From the NCBI RefSeq assembly GCF_014218705.1, contig NZ_JABBJF010000002.1, forward strand, positions 372,001 through 436,000: a DNA stretch of 64,000 nucleotides, in the 5' to 3' direction. Below, in pieces: positions 53,326 through 62,588 of this stretch. The position numbers and the translations under genes were made by a program. The notes beneath the pieces are model-generated. The model did no database searches. It was not told the DNA's origin and was given only the letters and a program-made list of their open reading frames with translations. The DNA is from Kluyvera sichuanensis (GTDB taxonomy: Bacteria; Pseudomonadota; Gammaproteobacteria; Enterobacterales; Enterobacteriaceae). How positions within the stretch are numbered: position 1 is the stretch's first letter; every line of letters begins with the position of its first letter.

Positions 53326-54098
53326 TAGTGCGTCGTAAATCCGTAACGTTTAAAGATTTCGGATGCCTGCGGCCCTTTCAGGTAGTCGTAGAACGTCGAG
53401 ACGGTTGCGTTTTTATGGCCATCGATAATGGCAATTGGGTATTCCACTTTCTTGTGCGAATCTTCCGGGAAGGTGCCAACCACTTTAACACCTTTGCTTG
53501 CGACTGCGTCGGAACCGTAGACGATACCCAGCGGGGCTTCGTTACGTTCAACCAGCGCCAGCGCACCGCGCACGTCTTCAGCCGGAGCCAGTTTTGGTGA
53601 CAGGGTGTCCCATGCGCCCAGCTTCTGCAGCGCTTCTTTCGCGTAAATACCCGCCGGTACGTGGTCCGGGTCGCCCACCGCCAGACGGCCGCCTTTCAGC
53701 AGGCTGGTCCAGTTGGTTTTGGCATCAATGGTGATATCGCCCTGTGCGCTGGCTTTTGGCGCCACAACGACCAGGCTATTGCCCAGCAGAGTTTCACGAG
53801 ACGCGGTGTCGATGGCTTTTTTATCTACCGCATAGTCCATCCATTTCTGGTCTGCGGAGATAAACAGGTCAGCCGGAGCGCCTGCTTCAATCTGGCGGGC
53901 CAGAGTAGAAGAGGAAGCAAAAGAAGAAACCACATCAACGTTCTTCTCTTTTTTATACTCTTTCGCAATATCCTGCATTGCGTTGGTCAGCGATGCTGCC
54001 GCAAATACGGTGATTTTGCTTTCGTCCGCCAACGCGTGACCTGCAACGGAAAGCGTTAAAGTCGCTCCTGCAAACAAACGTAACCATGAACCTGTCAT
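53325..54098 (-). CDS. modA: ModA, periplasmic molybdate-binding protein
   Basis: 257 residues, the E. coli length. Signal peptide MTGSWLRLFAGATLTLSVAG...ALA with mature DESKITVF. Oxyanion-binding residues lie in FAAASLTNAMQDIAKEY, FASSSTLARQIEAGAPADLF and GDPDHVPAGIYAKEAL. High-affinity capture of MoO4 (and WO4). A ModE box lies 20-43 bp upstream. Confidence 0.96.
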   Translation of the reverse strand: MTGSWLRLFAGATLTLSVAGHALADESKITVFAAASLTNAMQDIAKEYKKEKNVDVVSSFASSSTLARQIEAGAPADLFISADQKWMDYAVDKKAIDTASRETLLGNSLVVVAPKASAQGDITIDAKTNWTSLLKGGRLAVGDPDHVPAGIYAKEALQKLGAWDTLSPKLAPAEDVRGALALVERNEAPLGIVYGSDAVASKGVKVVGTFPEDSHKKVEYPIAIIDGHKNATVSTFYDYLKGPQASEIFKRYGFTTH

Positions 54099-54117
54099 TT
54101 GAAACTCCTGTGTGTGC

Positions 54118-54141
54118 CGTTGTATATCGAAAAATACAGCG
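54118..54141 (-). promoter_or_regulatory. ModE box at the modABC promoter
   Basis: CGTTGTATAT-CGAA-AAATACAGCG, an imperfect inverted repeat that fits the E. coli modA operator (CGTTATAT...ATAACG type). ModE-molybdate should repress modABC here. A downstream TATA-like -10 is expected near it. Confidence 0.75.
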
Positions 54142-54239
54142 CAGAGTATAGGGGCTTTCTTAGATTAATGCATTACAGATACATGAATTATTGCTGTGTT
54201 TACGGGGTGTTATCGGCAGGAGTGTGAAGAACTTCATAG

Positions 54240-54267
54240 CAAAACGCCCGGTTAAACCGGGCGTTTG
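54240..54267 (-). terminator. acrZ terminator
   Basis: AAACGCCCGGT-N3-ACCGGGCGTTT hairpin; in the acrZ direction it ends in GTTTTG. It lies just after the acrZ stop. Confidence 0.88.
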
Positions 54268-54274
54268 GGGGAAA

Positions 54275-54424
54275 TCAGTGATTTTGCTGGTTGCCGTTTT
54301 TGTGACCGACACCGGAGAAGATGTTAAATACTTCACCCAGACCGTAAATTAACCCCAGGATGATCGCCATCACTACGGGTACCATGATTACGGCAAAAAC
54401 CAGACTTTTCAACAGCTCTAACAT
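54275..54424 (-). CDS. acrZ: AcrZ, small accessory protein of the AcrAB-TolC pump
   Basis: 49 residues, the E. coli length: [20 protein letters not shown] then [20 protein letters not shown] and a polar tail HKNGNQQNH. One bent membrane helix that packs against AcrB and broadens its drug export. In E. coli it is induced by MarA/SoxS/Rob. It lies between modA and modE as in E. coli. Only the last ten residues differ from K-12. Confidence 0.95.
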   Translation of the reverse strand: MLELLKSLVFAVIMVPVVMAIILGLIYGLGEVFNIFSGVGHKNGNQQNH

Positions 54425-54554
54425 GGTTTACTCCAGACATTGTGATGCGGTTATTGTAACCGGATATCGCAGAAATACACTCCCTTTTGTGCGGTGTGCT
54501 TTCCGCTTGCTAACATTTGGGTCAAAATACCCTTTTTATTGCCAGGATACTCTT

Positions 54555-55343
54555 ATGCAGGCTGAAATCCTTCTTACCCTCAAGCTCCAGCAGCGCCTGT
54601 TCGCCGATCCGCGCCGCATTTCACTCCTCAAACAAATAGCACAGACCGGCTCCATCAGCCAGGGAGCGAAAAATGCGGGTATCAGTTATAAGAGCGCATG
54701 GGATGCGATTAATGAAATGAACCAACTGAGCGAGCAATCGCTGGTCGACCGCGCCACCGGCGGTAAAGGCGGCGGCGGTGCGGTGCTTACACGCTACGGT
54801 CAGCGCCTGATTCAGCTCTACGATCTGCTGGCGCAAATCCAGCAAAAAGCCTTTGATGTGCTGAGCGACGACGACGCGCTGCCGTTAGACAGCTTGCTCG
54901 CTGCCATTTCGCGCTTCTCCCTGCAAACCAGCGCCCGTAACCAGTGGTTTGGTACCGTGACCCAGCGCGACCACCAGCAGGTTCAGCAGCACGTGGATAT
55001 TCTGCTGGCCGACGGCACCACGCGCCTCAAGGTGGCCATCACCGCCCAGAGCGGCGAGCGTTTAGGGCTGGATGAAGGCAAAGAGGTGCTGGTTTTGCTG
55101 AAAGCGCCGTGGGTCAGCGTCACTCGCGATCCGCAGGTTGCCGCTGCGGCAGACAACCAGCTGCCGTGCCGAATTAGCCATATCCAGCGCGGCGAAGAGC
55201 AGTGTGAAGTGCTGATGGCGCTGCCGGATGGGCAGACCCTGTGTGCCACTCTGCCGCTGGCAGAGGCCGCAGGGCTGGAAGAAGGTGCTGACGTCACAGC
55301 ATTCTTTAACGCCGATCGCATCATTCTTGCCACGTTGTGCTGA
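54555..55343 (+). CDS. modE: ModE, molybdate-responsive regulator
   Basis: 262 residues, the E. coli length. N-terminal winged HTH (GSISQGAKNAGISYKSAWDA, ATGGKGGGGAVLTRYG) and two C-terminal Mop domains (about 124-191 and 195-260; SARNQWFGTV, LKVAITAQSGERLGL) that bind molybdate at the dimer interface. It represses modABC and activates moa and molybdoenzyme operons. ATG at 54555 (MQAEILLTLKLQQRL) gives the E. coli protein; the longer frame runs through acrZ antisense. Confidence 0.96.
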   Translation: MQAEILLTLKLQQRLFADPRRISLLKQIAQTGSISQGAKNAGISYKSAWDAINEMNQLSEQSLVDRATGGKGGGGAVLTRYGQRLIQLYDLLAQIQQKAFDVLSDDDALPLDSLLAAISRFSLQTSARNQWFGTVTQRDHQQVQQHVDILLADGTTRLKVAITAQSGERLGLDEGKEVLVLLKAPWVSVTRDPQVAAAADNQLPCRISHIQRGEEQCEVLMALPDGQTLCATLPLAEAAGLEEGADVTAFFNADRIILATLC

Positions 55344-55410
55344 TGGCATTGACTTTGCGCTAAGGAAGACGTATCCCTGATGCACATCGCTGCAAAAAAC
55401 GGGATACATC

Positions 55411-56880
55411 ATGTCATCATTGCAAATTTCGCAAGGCACGTTTCGTCTTAGCGACACAAAAACATTAAAAATTGAGCATCTGACGCTGCGTGCCGGAGAA
55501 AGCTGGGCTTTTGTCGGCAGCAACGGCAGCGGCAAATCGGCGCTGGCCCGCGCGCTGGCAGGCGAGCTGCCGCTGCTTTCTGGCAGCCGCGACGCCACCT
55601 TCACCCGCATTGCTCGCCTCTCCTTCGAACAGTTGCAAAAGCTGGTCAGCGACGAGTGGCAGCGTAACAACACCGATATGCTGAGCCCGGACGAAGACGA
55701 TACCGGCCGCACCACCGCGCAAATCATCCAGGATGAAATCAAAGACGAGGCCCTGTGCGCCCGGCTTGCCGCGCAGTTTGGCATCAGCCATCTGCTGGAT
55801 CGCCGCTTTAAATACCTCTCCACCGGTGAAACTCGCAAAACCCTGCTCTGTCAGGCGCTGATGGCACAGCCGGATCTGTTGATCCTCGATGAGCCCTTCG
55901 ACGGCCTGGACGTAGCTTCTCGCCGTCAGCTGGCGGAACATCTGGCAGAGTTGCATAAAGCGGGTTATACGCTGGTGCTGGTGCTCAATCGCTTTGATGA
56001 TATCCCTGAGTTTGTGCCGTTTGCCGGGGTGCTGGCCGACTGTACCCTGACGGAAACCGGCGAGAAAAAAACGCTGCTTGCGCAAACGCTGATTGCGCAA
56101 CTGGCACACAGCGAAAAGCTCTCCGGCATGACCCTGCCAGAGCCAGATGCACCGTCCGCGCGGTTGTCCATTGCCGACGATCTACCGCGCATCGTGCTGA
56201 ACGACGGCGTGGTCTCCTATAACGATCGCGCGATCATCAACCATTTAAGCTGGACGGTCGCCCCGGACGAACACTGGCAAATTGTTGGCCCGAACGGCGC
56301 GGGGAAATCCACCCTGCTAAGCCTGGTCACTGGCGATCATCCGCAGGGCTACAGCAACGACCTGACGCTGTTTGGCCGCCGCCGTGGCAGCGGTGAAACC
56401 ATCTGGGATATTAAAAAACATATCGGCTACGTCAGCAGCAGCCTGCATCTGGATTACCGAGTGAGCACCACGCTGCGCAATGTGATCCTCTCTGGTTACT
56501 TTGATTCCATCGGCATTTACCAGGCCGCTTCGGATAAGCAGCGCAAGCTGGTCGATGAATGGCTGCAAATCCTCGGCATGGACCCGCGCACCGCCGATGC
56601 ACCGTTCCACAGCCTCTCCTGGGGGCAGCAGCGTCTGGCGCTGATCGTCCGCGCGCTGGTGAAACACCCGACGCTGCTGATCCTCGATGAACCGCTGCAA
56701 GGGCTGGACCCGCTCAACCGCCAGGTGGTTCGCCGCTTTGTGGATGTGCTGATTAGCGAAGGTAAAACGCAACTGCTGTTCGTATCTCACCATGCGGAAG
56801 ATGCGCCGGAGTGCATCACCCATCGTCTGGAATTTGTCGCCGACGGCGACGGTTATCGCTATGAGGTCGGCCCAATTTAA
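55411..56880 (+). CDS. modF: ModF, tandem ABC ATPase (molybdate-associated)
   Basis: 489 residues (E. coli 490). Two ATPase domains: Walker A VGSNGSGKSALA and [12 protein letters not shown]; signatures YLSTGETRKTLL and SLSWGQQRLALI; Walker B LLILDEPFDGLD and LLILDEPLQGLDP. No membrane part. It follows modE by 67 bp and is probably co-transcribed; function not established, possibly a Mo-dependent or translation-linked ATPase. Followed by a REP element. Confidence 0.94.
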   Translation: MSSLQISQGTFRLSDTKTLKIEHLTLRAGESWAFVGSNGSGKSALARALAGELPLLSGSRDATFTRIARLSFEQLQKLVSDEWQRNNTDMLSPDEDDTGRTTAQIIQDEIKDEALCARLAAQFGISHLLDRRFKYLSTGETRKTLLCQALMAQPDLLILDEPFDGLDVASRRQLAEHLAELHKAGYTLVLVLNRFDDIPEFVPFAGVLADCTLTETGEKKTLLAQTLIAQLAHSEKLSGMTLPEPDAPSARLSIADDLPRIVLNDGVVSYNDRAIINHLSWTVAPDEHWQIVGPNGAGKSTLLSLVTGDHPQGYSNDLTLFGRRRGSGETIWDIKKHIGYVSSSLHLDYRVSTTLRNVILSGYFDSIGIYQAASDKQRKLVDEWLQILGMDPRTADAPFHSLSWGQQRLALIVRALVKHPTLLILDEPLQGLDPLNRQVVRRFVDVLISEGKTQLLFVSHHAEDAPECITHRLEFVADGDGYRYEVGPI

Positions 56881-56904
56881 GATGGTCAAGCGTACTCTCT
56901 GAAT

Positions 56905-56938
56905 GTAGCCCGGCCAAGCGAAGTGCCGCCGGGTTTAC
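56905..56938. repeat. REP element downstream of modF
   Basis: GTAGCCCGGCCAAGCG then AAGTGCCGCCGGGTTTAC. Loop type AAGCGAAG, like unit 2 at 35432 and unit 1 at 62509 (inverted). Confidence 0.88.
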
Positions 56939-57048
56939 ACAATACGCCCCCGCGACTACACCTCCTTTTTCAGACTATTTTCAGCCCTCACCGTTAACCT
57001 CTTTGATTTATAATGAAAAAATCTGAAATTATCATGTTGATTTCGCTA

Positions 57049-57064
57049 GTGTAAGCGATTCCAC
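57049..57064. promoter_or_regulatory. External GalR/GalS operator (OE) of the gal operon
   Basis: GTGTAAGCGATTCCAC differs at one base from the E. coli OE sequence as I recall it. Its centre is 113 bp from the internal operator, fitting the DNA loop of the gal repressosome. Confidence 0.9.
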
Positions 57065-57077
57065 TAATTTAGCCCAT

Positions 57078-57105
57078 GTCACACTTTTGGCTTCTCTGTT
57101 ATGCT
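57078..57105 (+). promoter_or_regulatory. gal promoter with CRP half-site
   Basis: TGTCACAC at 57078-57085 is the CRP half-site and TATGCT at 57100-57105 the P1 -10, in the same arrangement as E. coli galP1/P2. No good -35, as expected for a CRP-dependent promoter. Confidence 0.8.
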
Positions 57106-57142
57106 AAGGTTATTCCATGCCATAAGCTTAACGGAGCTAAAA

Positions 57143-58159
57143 ATGAAAGTATTGGTTACAGGTGGTAGCGGTTACATTGGAAGCCACACATGTGTGCAAC
57201 TGCTGCAACAGGGCCACGATGTCGTCATCCTCGATAACCTGTGCAACAGCAAGCACAGCGTTGTACCGGTCATTGCCCGCCTGGGCGGCAAACAGCCGAG
57301 CTTTGTCGAAGGCGATATTCGTAACGAAGCGCTGATGGTTGAGATCCTCAAAGATCACGCCATTGAAGCGGTGATTCACTTCGCGGGCCTGAAAGCCGTG
57401 GGCGAGTCGGTGCAAAAGCCGCTGGAGTACTATGACAACAACGTCACCGGTACTCTGCGTCTGGTTGCCGCGATGCGCACCGCCAACGTCAAAAACTTCA
57501 TCTTCAGCTCCTCCGCAACCGTCTATGGCGATCAGCCGAAAATCCCTTACGTCGAAAGCTTCCCTACCGGTACGCCACAAAGCCCGTACGGCAAGAGCAA
57601 ACTGATGGTTGAACAGATCCTGACTGACCTGCAAAAAGCGCAGCCGGAGTGGAGCATTGCGCTGCTGCGCTACTTTAACCCGGTGGGCGCGCATCAGTCC
57701 GGCGATATGGGTGAAGACCCACAGGGCATCCCGAACAACCTGATGCCGTATATCGCGCAGGTCGCCGTGGGCCGCCGCGAATCACTGGCCATTTTCGGCA
57801 ACGACTACCCTACACCTGACGGCACCGGCGTGCGCGACTACATCCACGTAATGGATCTCGCCGACGGCCACGTTGCCGCGATGGAAAAACTGGCGAACAA
57901 AGCCGGCGTGCATATTTATAACCTGGGCGCAGGCGTCGGCAGCAGCGTGCTGGACGTGGTCAACGCGTTCAGCAAAGCCTGCGGCAAACCCATTAACTAC
58001 CATTTTGCTCCACGTCGCGACGGCGATCTTCCGGCCTACTGGGCCGATGCGACCAAAGCCGACAACGAGCTGAACTGGCGCGTAACCCGTAACCTTGACG
58101 AAATGGCGCAGGACACCTGGAACTGGCAGTCCCGTCATCCTCAGGGATATCCAGACTAA
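57143..58159 (+). CDS. galE: GalE, UDP-glucose 4-epimerase
   Basis: 338 residues, the E. coli length; short-chain dehydrogenase fold with tightly bound NAD. N-terminal [17 protein letters not shown], catalytic Ser in [10 protein letters not shown] and Tyr/Lys in [14 protein letters not shown]. It interconverts UDP-glucose and UDP-galactose for the Leloir pathway and for LPS precursors. ATG at 57143 after GGAG; the frame opens upstream only inside the promoter. An internal GalR operator lies in its first codons. Confidence 0.97.
   Translation: MKVLVTGGSGYIGSHTCVQLLQQGHDVVILDNLCNSKHSVVPVIARLGGKQPSFVEGDIRNEALMVEILKDHAIEAVIHFAGLKAVGESVQKPLEYYDNNVTGTLRLVAAMRTANVKNFIFSSSATVYGDQPKIPYVESFPTGTPQSPYGKSKLMVEQILTDLQKAQPEWSIALLRYFNPVGAHQSGDMGEDPQGIPNNLMPYIAQVAVGRRESLAIFGNDYPTPDGTGVRDYIHVMDLADGHVAAMEKLANKAGVHIYNLGAGVGSSVLDVVNAFSKACGKPINYHFAPRRDGDLPAYWADATKADNELNWRVTRNLDEMAQDTWNWQSRHPQGYPD
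57162..57177. promoter_or_regulatory. Internal GalR/GalS operator (OI) within galE
   Basis: GTGGTAGCGGTTACAT, identical to the E. coli OI as I recall it, within codons 7-12 of galE. Confidence 0.9.
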
Positions 58160-58169
58160 GGATTTTGTC

Positions 58170-59216
58170 ATGACGCAATTTAACCCCGTCGACCATCCAC
58201 ACCGCCGTTTTAATCCGTTAACCGGCCAGTGGATCCTTGTATCACCGCATCGTGCAAAGCGCCCATGGCAAGGGGCGCAAGAGACACCAGCAAAACAGAC
58301 GCTGCCCGCGCACGATCCGGATTGTTTTTTATGCCCGGGTAATACTCGGGTGACGGGCGATAAAAACCCCGACTACACCAGCACATACGTTTTTACCAAT
58401 GACTTTGCTGCGCTGATGACCGACACGCCGGACGCGCCGGAAAGCGACGATCCGCTGATGCGCTGCCAGAGCGCGCGCGGCACCAGCCGGGTGATTTGCT
58501 TCTCACCGGACCACAGCAAAACGCTGCCTGAACTGAGCGTCGATGCGCTGAAATCCGTGGTGAAAACCTGGCAGGAGCAGACCGCTGAACTCGGCCAGCA
58601 GTATCCGTGGGTACAGGTGTTCGAAAACAAAGGCGCAGCGATGGGCTGCTCCAACCCGCACCCGCACGGACAGGTCTGGGCTAACAGCTTCCTGCCGAAC
58701 GAAATCGAGCGTGAAGACCGCCTGATGCGTGAGTACTACGCCGAGCAGAAATCGCCGATGCTGGTTGATTACGTTAACCGTGAGCTGGCAGACGGCAGCC
58801 GTACGGTGGTAGAAACCGATCACTGGCTGGCGGTGGTGCCGTACTGGGCGGCGTGGCCGTTCGAAACGCTGCTGCTGCCAAAAGCGCACGTGCTGCGGAT
58901 TACCGATTTAACTGAGGCACAGCGCGACGATTTAGCGCTGGCGCTGAAAAAACTGACCAGCCGTTACGACAACCTGTTCCAGTGCTCCTTCCCCTACTCG
59001 ATGGGCTGGCACGGCGCGCCGTTCAACGGCGAAGAGAACGCACACTGGCAGCTACATGCCCATTTCTATCCACCGCTGCTGCGCTCCGCTACCGTGCGCA
59101 AATTTATGGTTGGTTATGAAATGCTGGCAGAAACCCAGCGCGACCTGACGGCAGAACAAGCGGCTGAACGCCTGCGTGCGGTCAGCGACATCCACTTTCG
59201 CGAGTCCGGAGAATAA
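58170..59216 (+). CDS. galT: GalT, galactose-1-phosphate uridylyltransferase
   Basis: 348 residues, the E. coli length, HIT-like fold. Catalytic His-Pro-His in [14 protein letters not shown] (nucleophilic second His). Zn ligands include the CFLC pair (about 52-55). Also [10 protein letters not shown] and HAHFYPPLL. Transfers UMP between UDP-glucose and galactose-1-phosphate. ATG at 58170 ([20 protein letters not shown]), 10 bp after galE. Confidence 0.97.
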   Translation: MTQFNPVDHPHRRFNPLTGQWILVSPHRAKRPWQGAQETPAKQTLPAHDPDCFLCPGNTRVTGDKNPDYTSTYVFTNDFAALMTDTPDAPESDDPLMRCQSARGTSRVICFSPDHSKTLPELSVDALKSVVKTWQEQTAELGQQYPWVQVFENKGAAMGCSNPHPHGQVWANSFLPNEIEREDRLMREYYAEQKSPMLVDYVNRELADGSRTVVETDHWLAVVPYWAAWPFETLLLPKAHVLRITDLTEAQRDDLALALKKLTSRYDNLFQCSFPYSMGWHGAPFNGEENAHWQLHAHFYPPLLRSATVRKFMVGYEMLAETQRDLTAEQAAERLRAVSDIHFRESGE

Positions 59217-59218
59217 CA

Positions 59219-60367
59219 ATGAGTCTGAAAGATAAAACCCAAACCCTGTTCGCTGAGAAATTCGGCTACCCTGCTACCCACGTCATTCAGGCTCCGGGCC
59301 GCGTTAACCTGATTGGTGAGCACACCGACTACAACGATGGCTTTGTCCTGCCGTGCGCCATCGATTACCAGACGGTGATCAGCTGCTCCCCGCGTGATGA
59401 CCGCCTGGTGCGCGTGATTGCCGCCGACTACGATAATCAGAGCGACGAGTTTTCTCTCGATGTACCGATCGTTAGCCACGATACCCAGCAGTGGTCCAAC
59501 TATGTGCGCGGCGTGGTGAAACATCTGCAAAAACGCAATAACGCCTTTGGCGGCGCAGACCTCGTTATCAGCGGCAACGTGCCGCAGGGTGCGGGCCTGA
59601 GTTCATCGGCCTCTCTGGAAGTCGCAGTCGGCACCGTCTTCCAGCAGCTGTATCATCTGCCGCTGGACGGCGCGCAAATTGCGCTGAACGGTCAGGAAGC
59701 GGAAAACCAGTTTGTCGGCTGTAACTGCGGCATTATGGACCAGCTTATCTCCGCGCTCGGCAAGAAAGACCACGCGCTGCTGATCGACTGCCGTTCGCTT
59801 GGCACCAAAGCCGTCTCCATGCCGGAAGGCGTTGCGGTGGTGATCATCAATAGCAACTTTAAACGTACTCTGGTCGGCAGCGAGTACAACACCCGCCGCG
59901 AGCAGTGTGAAACCGGTGCGCGCTTCTTCCAGCGCCCGGCGCTGCGTGATGTGACCATTAATGAATTCAACGCCGTCGCTCATGAGCTGGACCCGATTGT
60001 CGCGAAGCGTGTACGTCACGTGCTGACCGAGAACGCGCGTACCGTTGAAGCTGCAGCTGCGCTGGAAAAAGGCGATCTGCTGCGCATGGGCCAGCTGATG
60101 GCGGAATCCCACGCCTCCATGCGCGACGATTTCGAAATCACCGTGCCGCAAATTGATACGCTGGTCGATATCGTGAAAGCGACCATCGGTGACCAGGGCG
60201 GCGTACGCATGACCGGCGGCGGCTTCGGCGGCTGCATCGTGGCGCTGATCCCTGAAGCGCTGGTGCCTGCGGTGAAACAGGCTGTGGCCGAGCAATACGA
60301 AGCCAAAACCGGCATTAAAGAGACGTTCTACGTCTGCAAACCGTCACAAGGAGCAGGACAGTGCTAA
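59219..60367 (+). CDS. galK: GalK, galactokinase
   Basis: 382 residues, the E. coli length, GHMP kinase. Galactokinase signature [23 protein letters not shown]-binding [16 protein letters not shown] and the C-terminal [18 protein letters not shown]. It phosphorylates alpha-D-galactose. It starts 2 bp after galT and overlaps the galM GTG by 7 bp. Confidence 0.97.
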   Translation: MSLKDKTQTLFAEKFGYPATHVIQAPGRVNLIGEHTDYNDGFVLPCAIDYQTVISCSPRDDRLVRVIAADYDNQSDEFSLDVPIVSHDTQQWSNYVRGVVKHLQKRNNAFGGADLVISGNVPQGAGLSSSASLEVAVGTVFQQLYHLPLDGAQIALNGQEAENQFVGCNCGIMDQLISALGKKDHALLIDCRSLGTKAVSMPEGVAVVIINSNFKRTLVGSEYNTRREQCETGARFFQRPALRDVTINEFNAVAHELDPIVAKRVRHVLTENARTVEAAAALEKGDLLRMGQLMAESHASMRDDFEITVPQIDTLVDIVKATIGDQGGVRMTGGGFGGCIVALIPEALVPAVKQAVAEQYEAKTGIKETFYVCKPSQGAGQC

Positions 60368-61401
60368 GAGAAACGCCAGCGCTGGCCGCAGATGGCCAGC
60401 CGTATCGACTGATTACGTTACGCAACACCAATGGCGTGGTGGTGACGTTAATGGACTGGGGTGCAACGCTGTTATCCGCGCGCATCCCAATGAAAGACGG
60501 CAGCGTACGTGAAGCGCTGCTGGGCTGCGCTTCGCCGGAGCAGTACACCGAGCAGGCGGCGTTCCTCGGCGCATCGATTGGCCGTTACGCCAACCGCATC
60601 GCCAACAGCCGCTATACGCTCGATGGGCAGACGGTTGAACTCGCGCCAAGCCAGGGCAAAAACCAGCTGCACGGCGGGCCAGAAGGCTTCGACAAACGCC
60701 GCTGGGCGATTGCCTCGCAGAACCCAACGGAGGCCGTTTTCACCCTCACCTCGCCTGATGGCGATCAGGGGTATCCGGGCGAACTTCAGGCGACGGCTAT
60801 CTATCGCCTGACCGAAGATAACCGCATCTCCATTGAGTATCGAGCAACCGTCGATAAAGCCTGTCCGGTGAACCTGACAAACCACGTCTATTTCAACCTC
60901 GACGGCGATCAGACCGATGTGCGCAACCACAAGCTTCAACTGCTGGCAGATGCTTATCTGCCGGTCGATGAGAGCGGGATCCCACACGATGGGCTGAAAG
61001 ACGTTGCCAACACCAGCTTTGATTTCCGTGAGCCAAAAACCGTGGCGCAGGATTTTCTGAGCGACGATGACCAGAAGAAGGTGAAAGGCTACGACCACGC
61101 ATTCTTGCTGCAGGCAAAAGGCGATGCGACTCAGCCAGTAGGCCATGTCTGGTCTCAGGATGAAAAGCTGCAGATGACGGTCTATACCTCCGCACCGGCC
61201 ATTCAGTTCTACTCCGGTAATTACCTGGACGGTACGCTGTCTCGGAGCCCGCAGCCTTACGCCGCCTGGCAAGGCCTGGCACTGGAAAGCGAGTTCCTGC
61301 CGGATAGCCCGAACCATCCGGAGTGGCCGCAGCCGGACTGCGTGCTGCGCCCAGGCGAAGAGTACGTTAGCCTGACGGAATATCAGTTTACCGCATTATA
61401 A
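60361..61401 (+). CDS. galM: GalM, aldose 1-epimerase (mutarotase)
   Basis: 346 residues, the E. coli length. GTG start at 60361 inside the galK 3' end (overlap 7 bp, GTGCTAA). Conserved [11 protein letters not shown] with catalytic His, [21 protein letters not shown] and [17 protein letters not shown] with catalytic Glu. It converts beta- to alpha-galactose for GalK. Last gene of galETKM; a BIME follows. Confidence 0.96.
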   Translation: MLRETPALAADGQPYRLITLRNTNGVVVTLMDWGATLLSARIPMKDGSVREALLGCASPEQYTEQAAFLGASIGRYANRIANSRYTLDGQTVELAPSQGKNQLHGGPEGFDKRRWAIASQNPTEAVFTLTSPDGDQGYPGELQATAIYRLTEDNRISIEYRATVDKACPVNLTNHVYFNLDGDQTDVRNHKLQLLADAYLPVDESGIPHDGLKDVANTSFDFREPKTVAQDFLSDDDQKKVKGYDHAFLLQAKGDATQPVGHVWSQDEKLQMTVYTSAPAIQFYSGNYLDGTLSRSPQPYAAWQGLALESEFLPDSPNHPEWPQPDCVLRPGEEYVSLTEYQFTAL

Positions 61402-61417
61402 TCACGTACCTTACCCG

Positions 61418-61486
61418 TAGCCCGGACGAGGTGCAATAGCACCGACTCCGGGGTTTCCCCGGCGTCGCTTCGCTCAGCCGGGCGAC
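61418..61486. repeat. BIME downstream of galM
   Basis: Unit 1 (61418-61453): GTAGCCCGGACGAGGTGC-aata-GCACCGACTCCGGGG. Unit 2 (61457-61486): CCCCGGCGTCGCTTCGCTCA-GCCGGGCGAC. They share outer arms but have different inner stems. Confidence 0.9.
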
Positions 61487-61642
61487 TCCCTTTCTCTGTC
61501 CCGCCGAAGTTTTAGCCATATCGCTGAAAATTGCGCCACGCAAAGACAAAATCATAACGCCTGGTTCACATGCACCTTACACTGGGACACTATTTTCGCT
61601 ATGGTTATGCATAAGCGTTGCCGTCGAGCCTATCGCGGCAAT

Positions 61643-61663
61643 ATAATGAGAATTGTTATCATT
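61643..61663. promoter_or_regulatory. Probable Fur box at the gpmA promoter
   Basis: ATAATGAGAATTGTTATCATT matches the Fur consensus (GATAATGATAATCATTATC) at most positions. gpmA is Fur-regulated in E. coli. It lies 25 bp before the ATG. Confidence 0.8.
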
Positions 61664-61687
61664 CAATAAAGCTTGAGGAGTGAGAGT

Positions 61688-62440
61688 ATGGCTGTAACTA
61701 AGCTGGTACTGGTTCGTCACGGTGAAAGTCAGTGGAACAACGAAAACCGCTTCACCGGTTGGTACGACGTTGATCTGTCTGAGAAAGGCGTTAGCGAAGC
61801 AAAAGCGGCAGGTAAACTGCTGAAGGCTGAAGGCTTCAGCTTTGATTTTGCTTATACCTCCGTGCTGAAACGTGCCATCCACACTCTGTGGAACGTGCTG
61901 GATGAACTGGATCAAGCCTGGCTGCCGGTTGAGAAATCCTGGAAGCTGAACGAGCGTCACTACGGTGCGCTGCAGGGTCTGAACAAAGCAGAAACCGCTG
62001 AAAAATACGGTGACGAGCAGGTTAAACAGTGGCGTCGCGGCTTCGCGGTAACCCCACCAGAGCTGACCAAAGATGACGAGCGCTACCCGGGCCACGACCC
62101 GCGCTACGCGAAGCTGACCGATAAAGAGTTGCCAACCACCGAAAGCCTGGCGCTGACCATCGAACGCGTTGTCCCGTACTGGAATGAAACCATTCTGCCA
62201 CGCCTGAAAAGCGGTGAGCGCGTGATCATCGCGGCTCACGGTAACTCCCTGCGTGCGCTGGTGAAATACCTGGACAACATGGGCGAAGATGAGATCCTCG
62301 AACTGAACATCCCAACTGGTGTACCGCTGGTGTATGAGTTCGACGAGAACTTCAAGCCAATCAAACACTACTATCTGGGTAACGCTGACGAAATCGCTGC
62401 AAAAGCGGCAGCGGTAGCAAACCAGGGTAAAGCGAAATAA
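61688..62440 (+). CDS. gpmA: GpmA, 2,3-bisphosphoglycerate-dependent phosphoglycerate mutase
   Basis: 250 residues, the E. coli length. Phospho-His in [17 protein letters not shown], substrate Arg/Glu in [14 protein letters not shown], and [18 protein letters not shown]. It interconverts 3- and 2-phosphoglycerate in glycolysis. ATG at 61688 after TTGAGGAGTGAG; a start five codons upstream would lie on the Shine-Dalgarno. Confidence 0.97.
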   Translation: MAVTKLVLVRHGESQWNNENRFTGWYDVDLSEKGVSEAKAAGKLLKAEGFSFDFAYTSVLKRAIHTLWNVLDELDQAWLPVEKSWKLNERHYGALQGLNKAETAEKYGDEQVKQWRRGFAVTPPELTKDDERYPGHDPRYAKLTDKELPTTESLALTIERVVPYWNETILPRLKSGERVIIAAHGNSLRALVKYLDNMGEDEILELNIPTGVPLVYEFDENFKPIKHYYLGNADEIAAKAAAVANQGKAK

Positions 62441-62463
62441 TTTTCGCTGAACGGTAGTAAAAG

Positions 62464-62494
62464 AAAAAAGCGTGGAATATTCCACGCTTTTTTT
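62464..62494. terminator. Bidirectional terminator between gpmA and aroG
   Basis: AAAAAAGCGTGGAAT joined to its exact complement ATTCCACGCTTTTTT: a perfect 30-bp palindrome with flanking A- and T-runs. Confidence 0.95.
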
Positions 62495-62508
62495 ATTTCT
62501 GCTGTGTT

Positions 62509-62582
62509 CCCGGCGGCGCTTCGCTTGGCCGGGCTACGTTTAGAAAGTAGCCCGGGCGAGGTGCACAGCACCGACCCCGGGG
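62509..62582. repeat. BIME between gpmA and aroG
   Basis: Unit 1 (62509-62537): CCCGGCGGCGCTTCGCTTGG-CCGGGCTAC. Unit 2 (62547-62582): GTAGCCCGGGCGAGGTGC-acag-CACCGACCCCGGGG. Same outer arms as the other REP units, with two loop types. Confidence 0.9.
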
Positions 62583-62588
62583 AACAAA

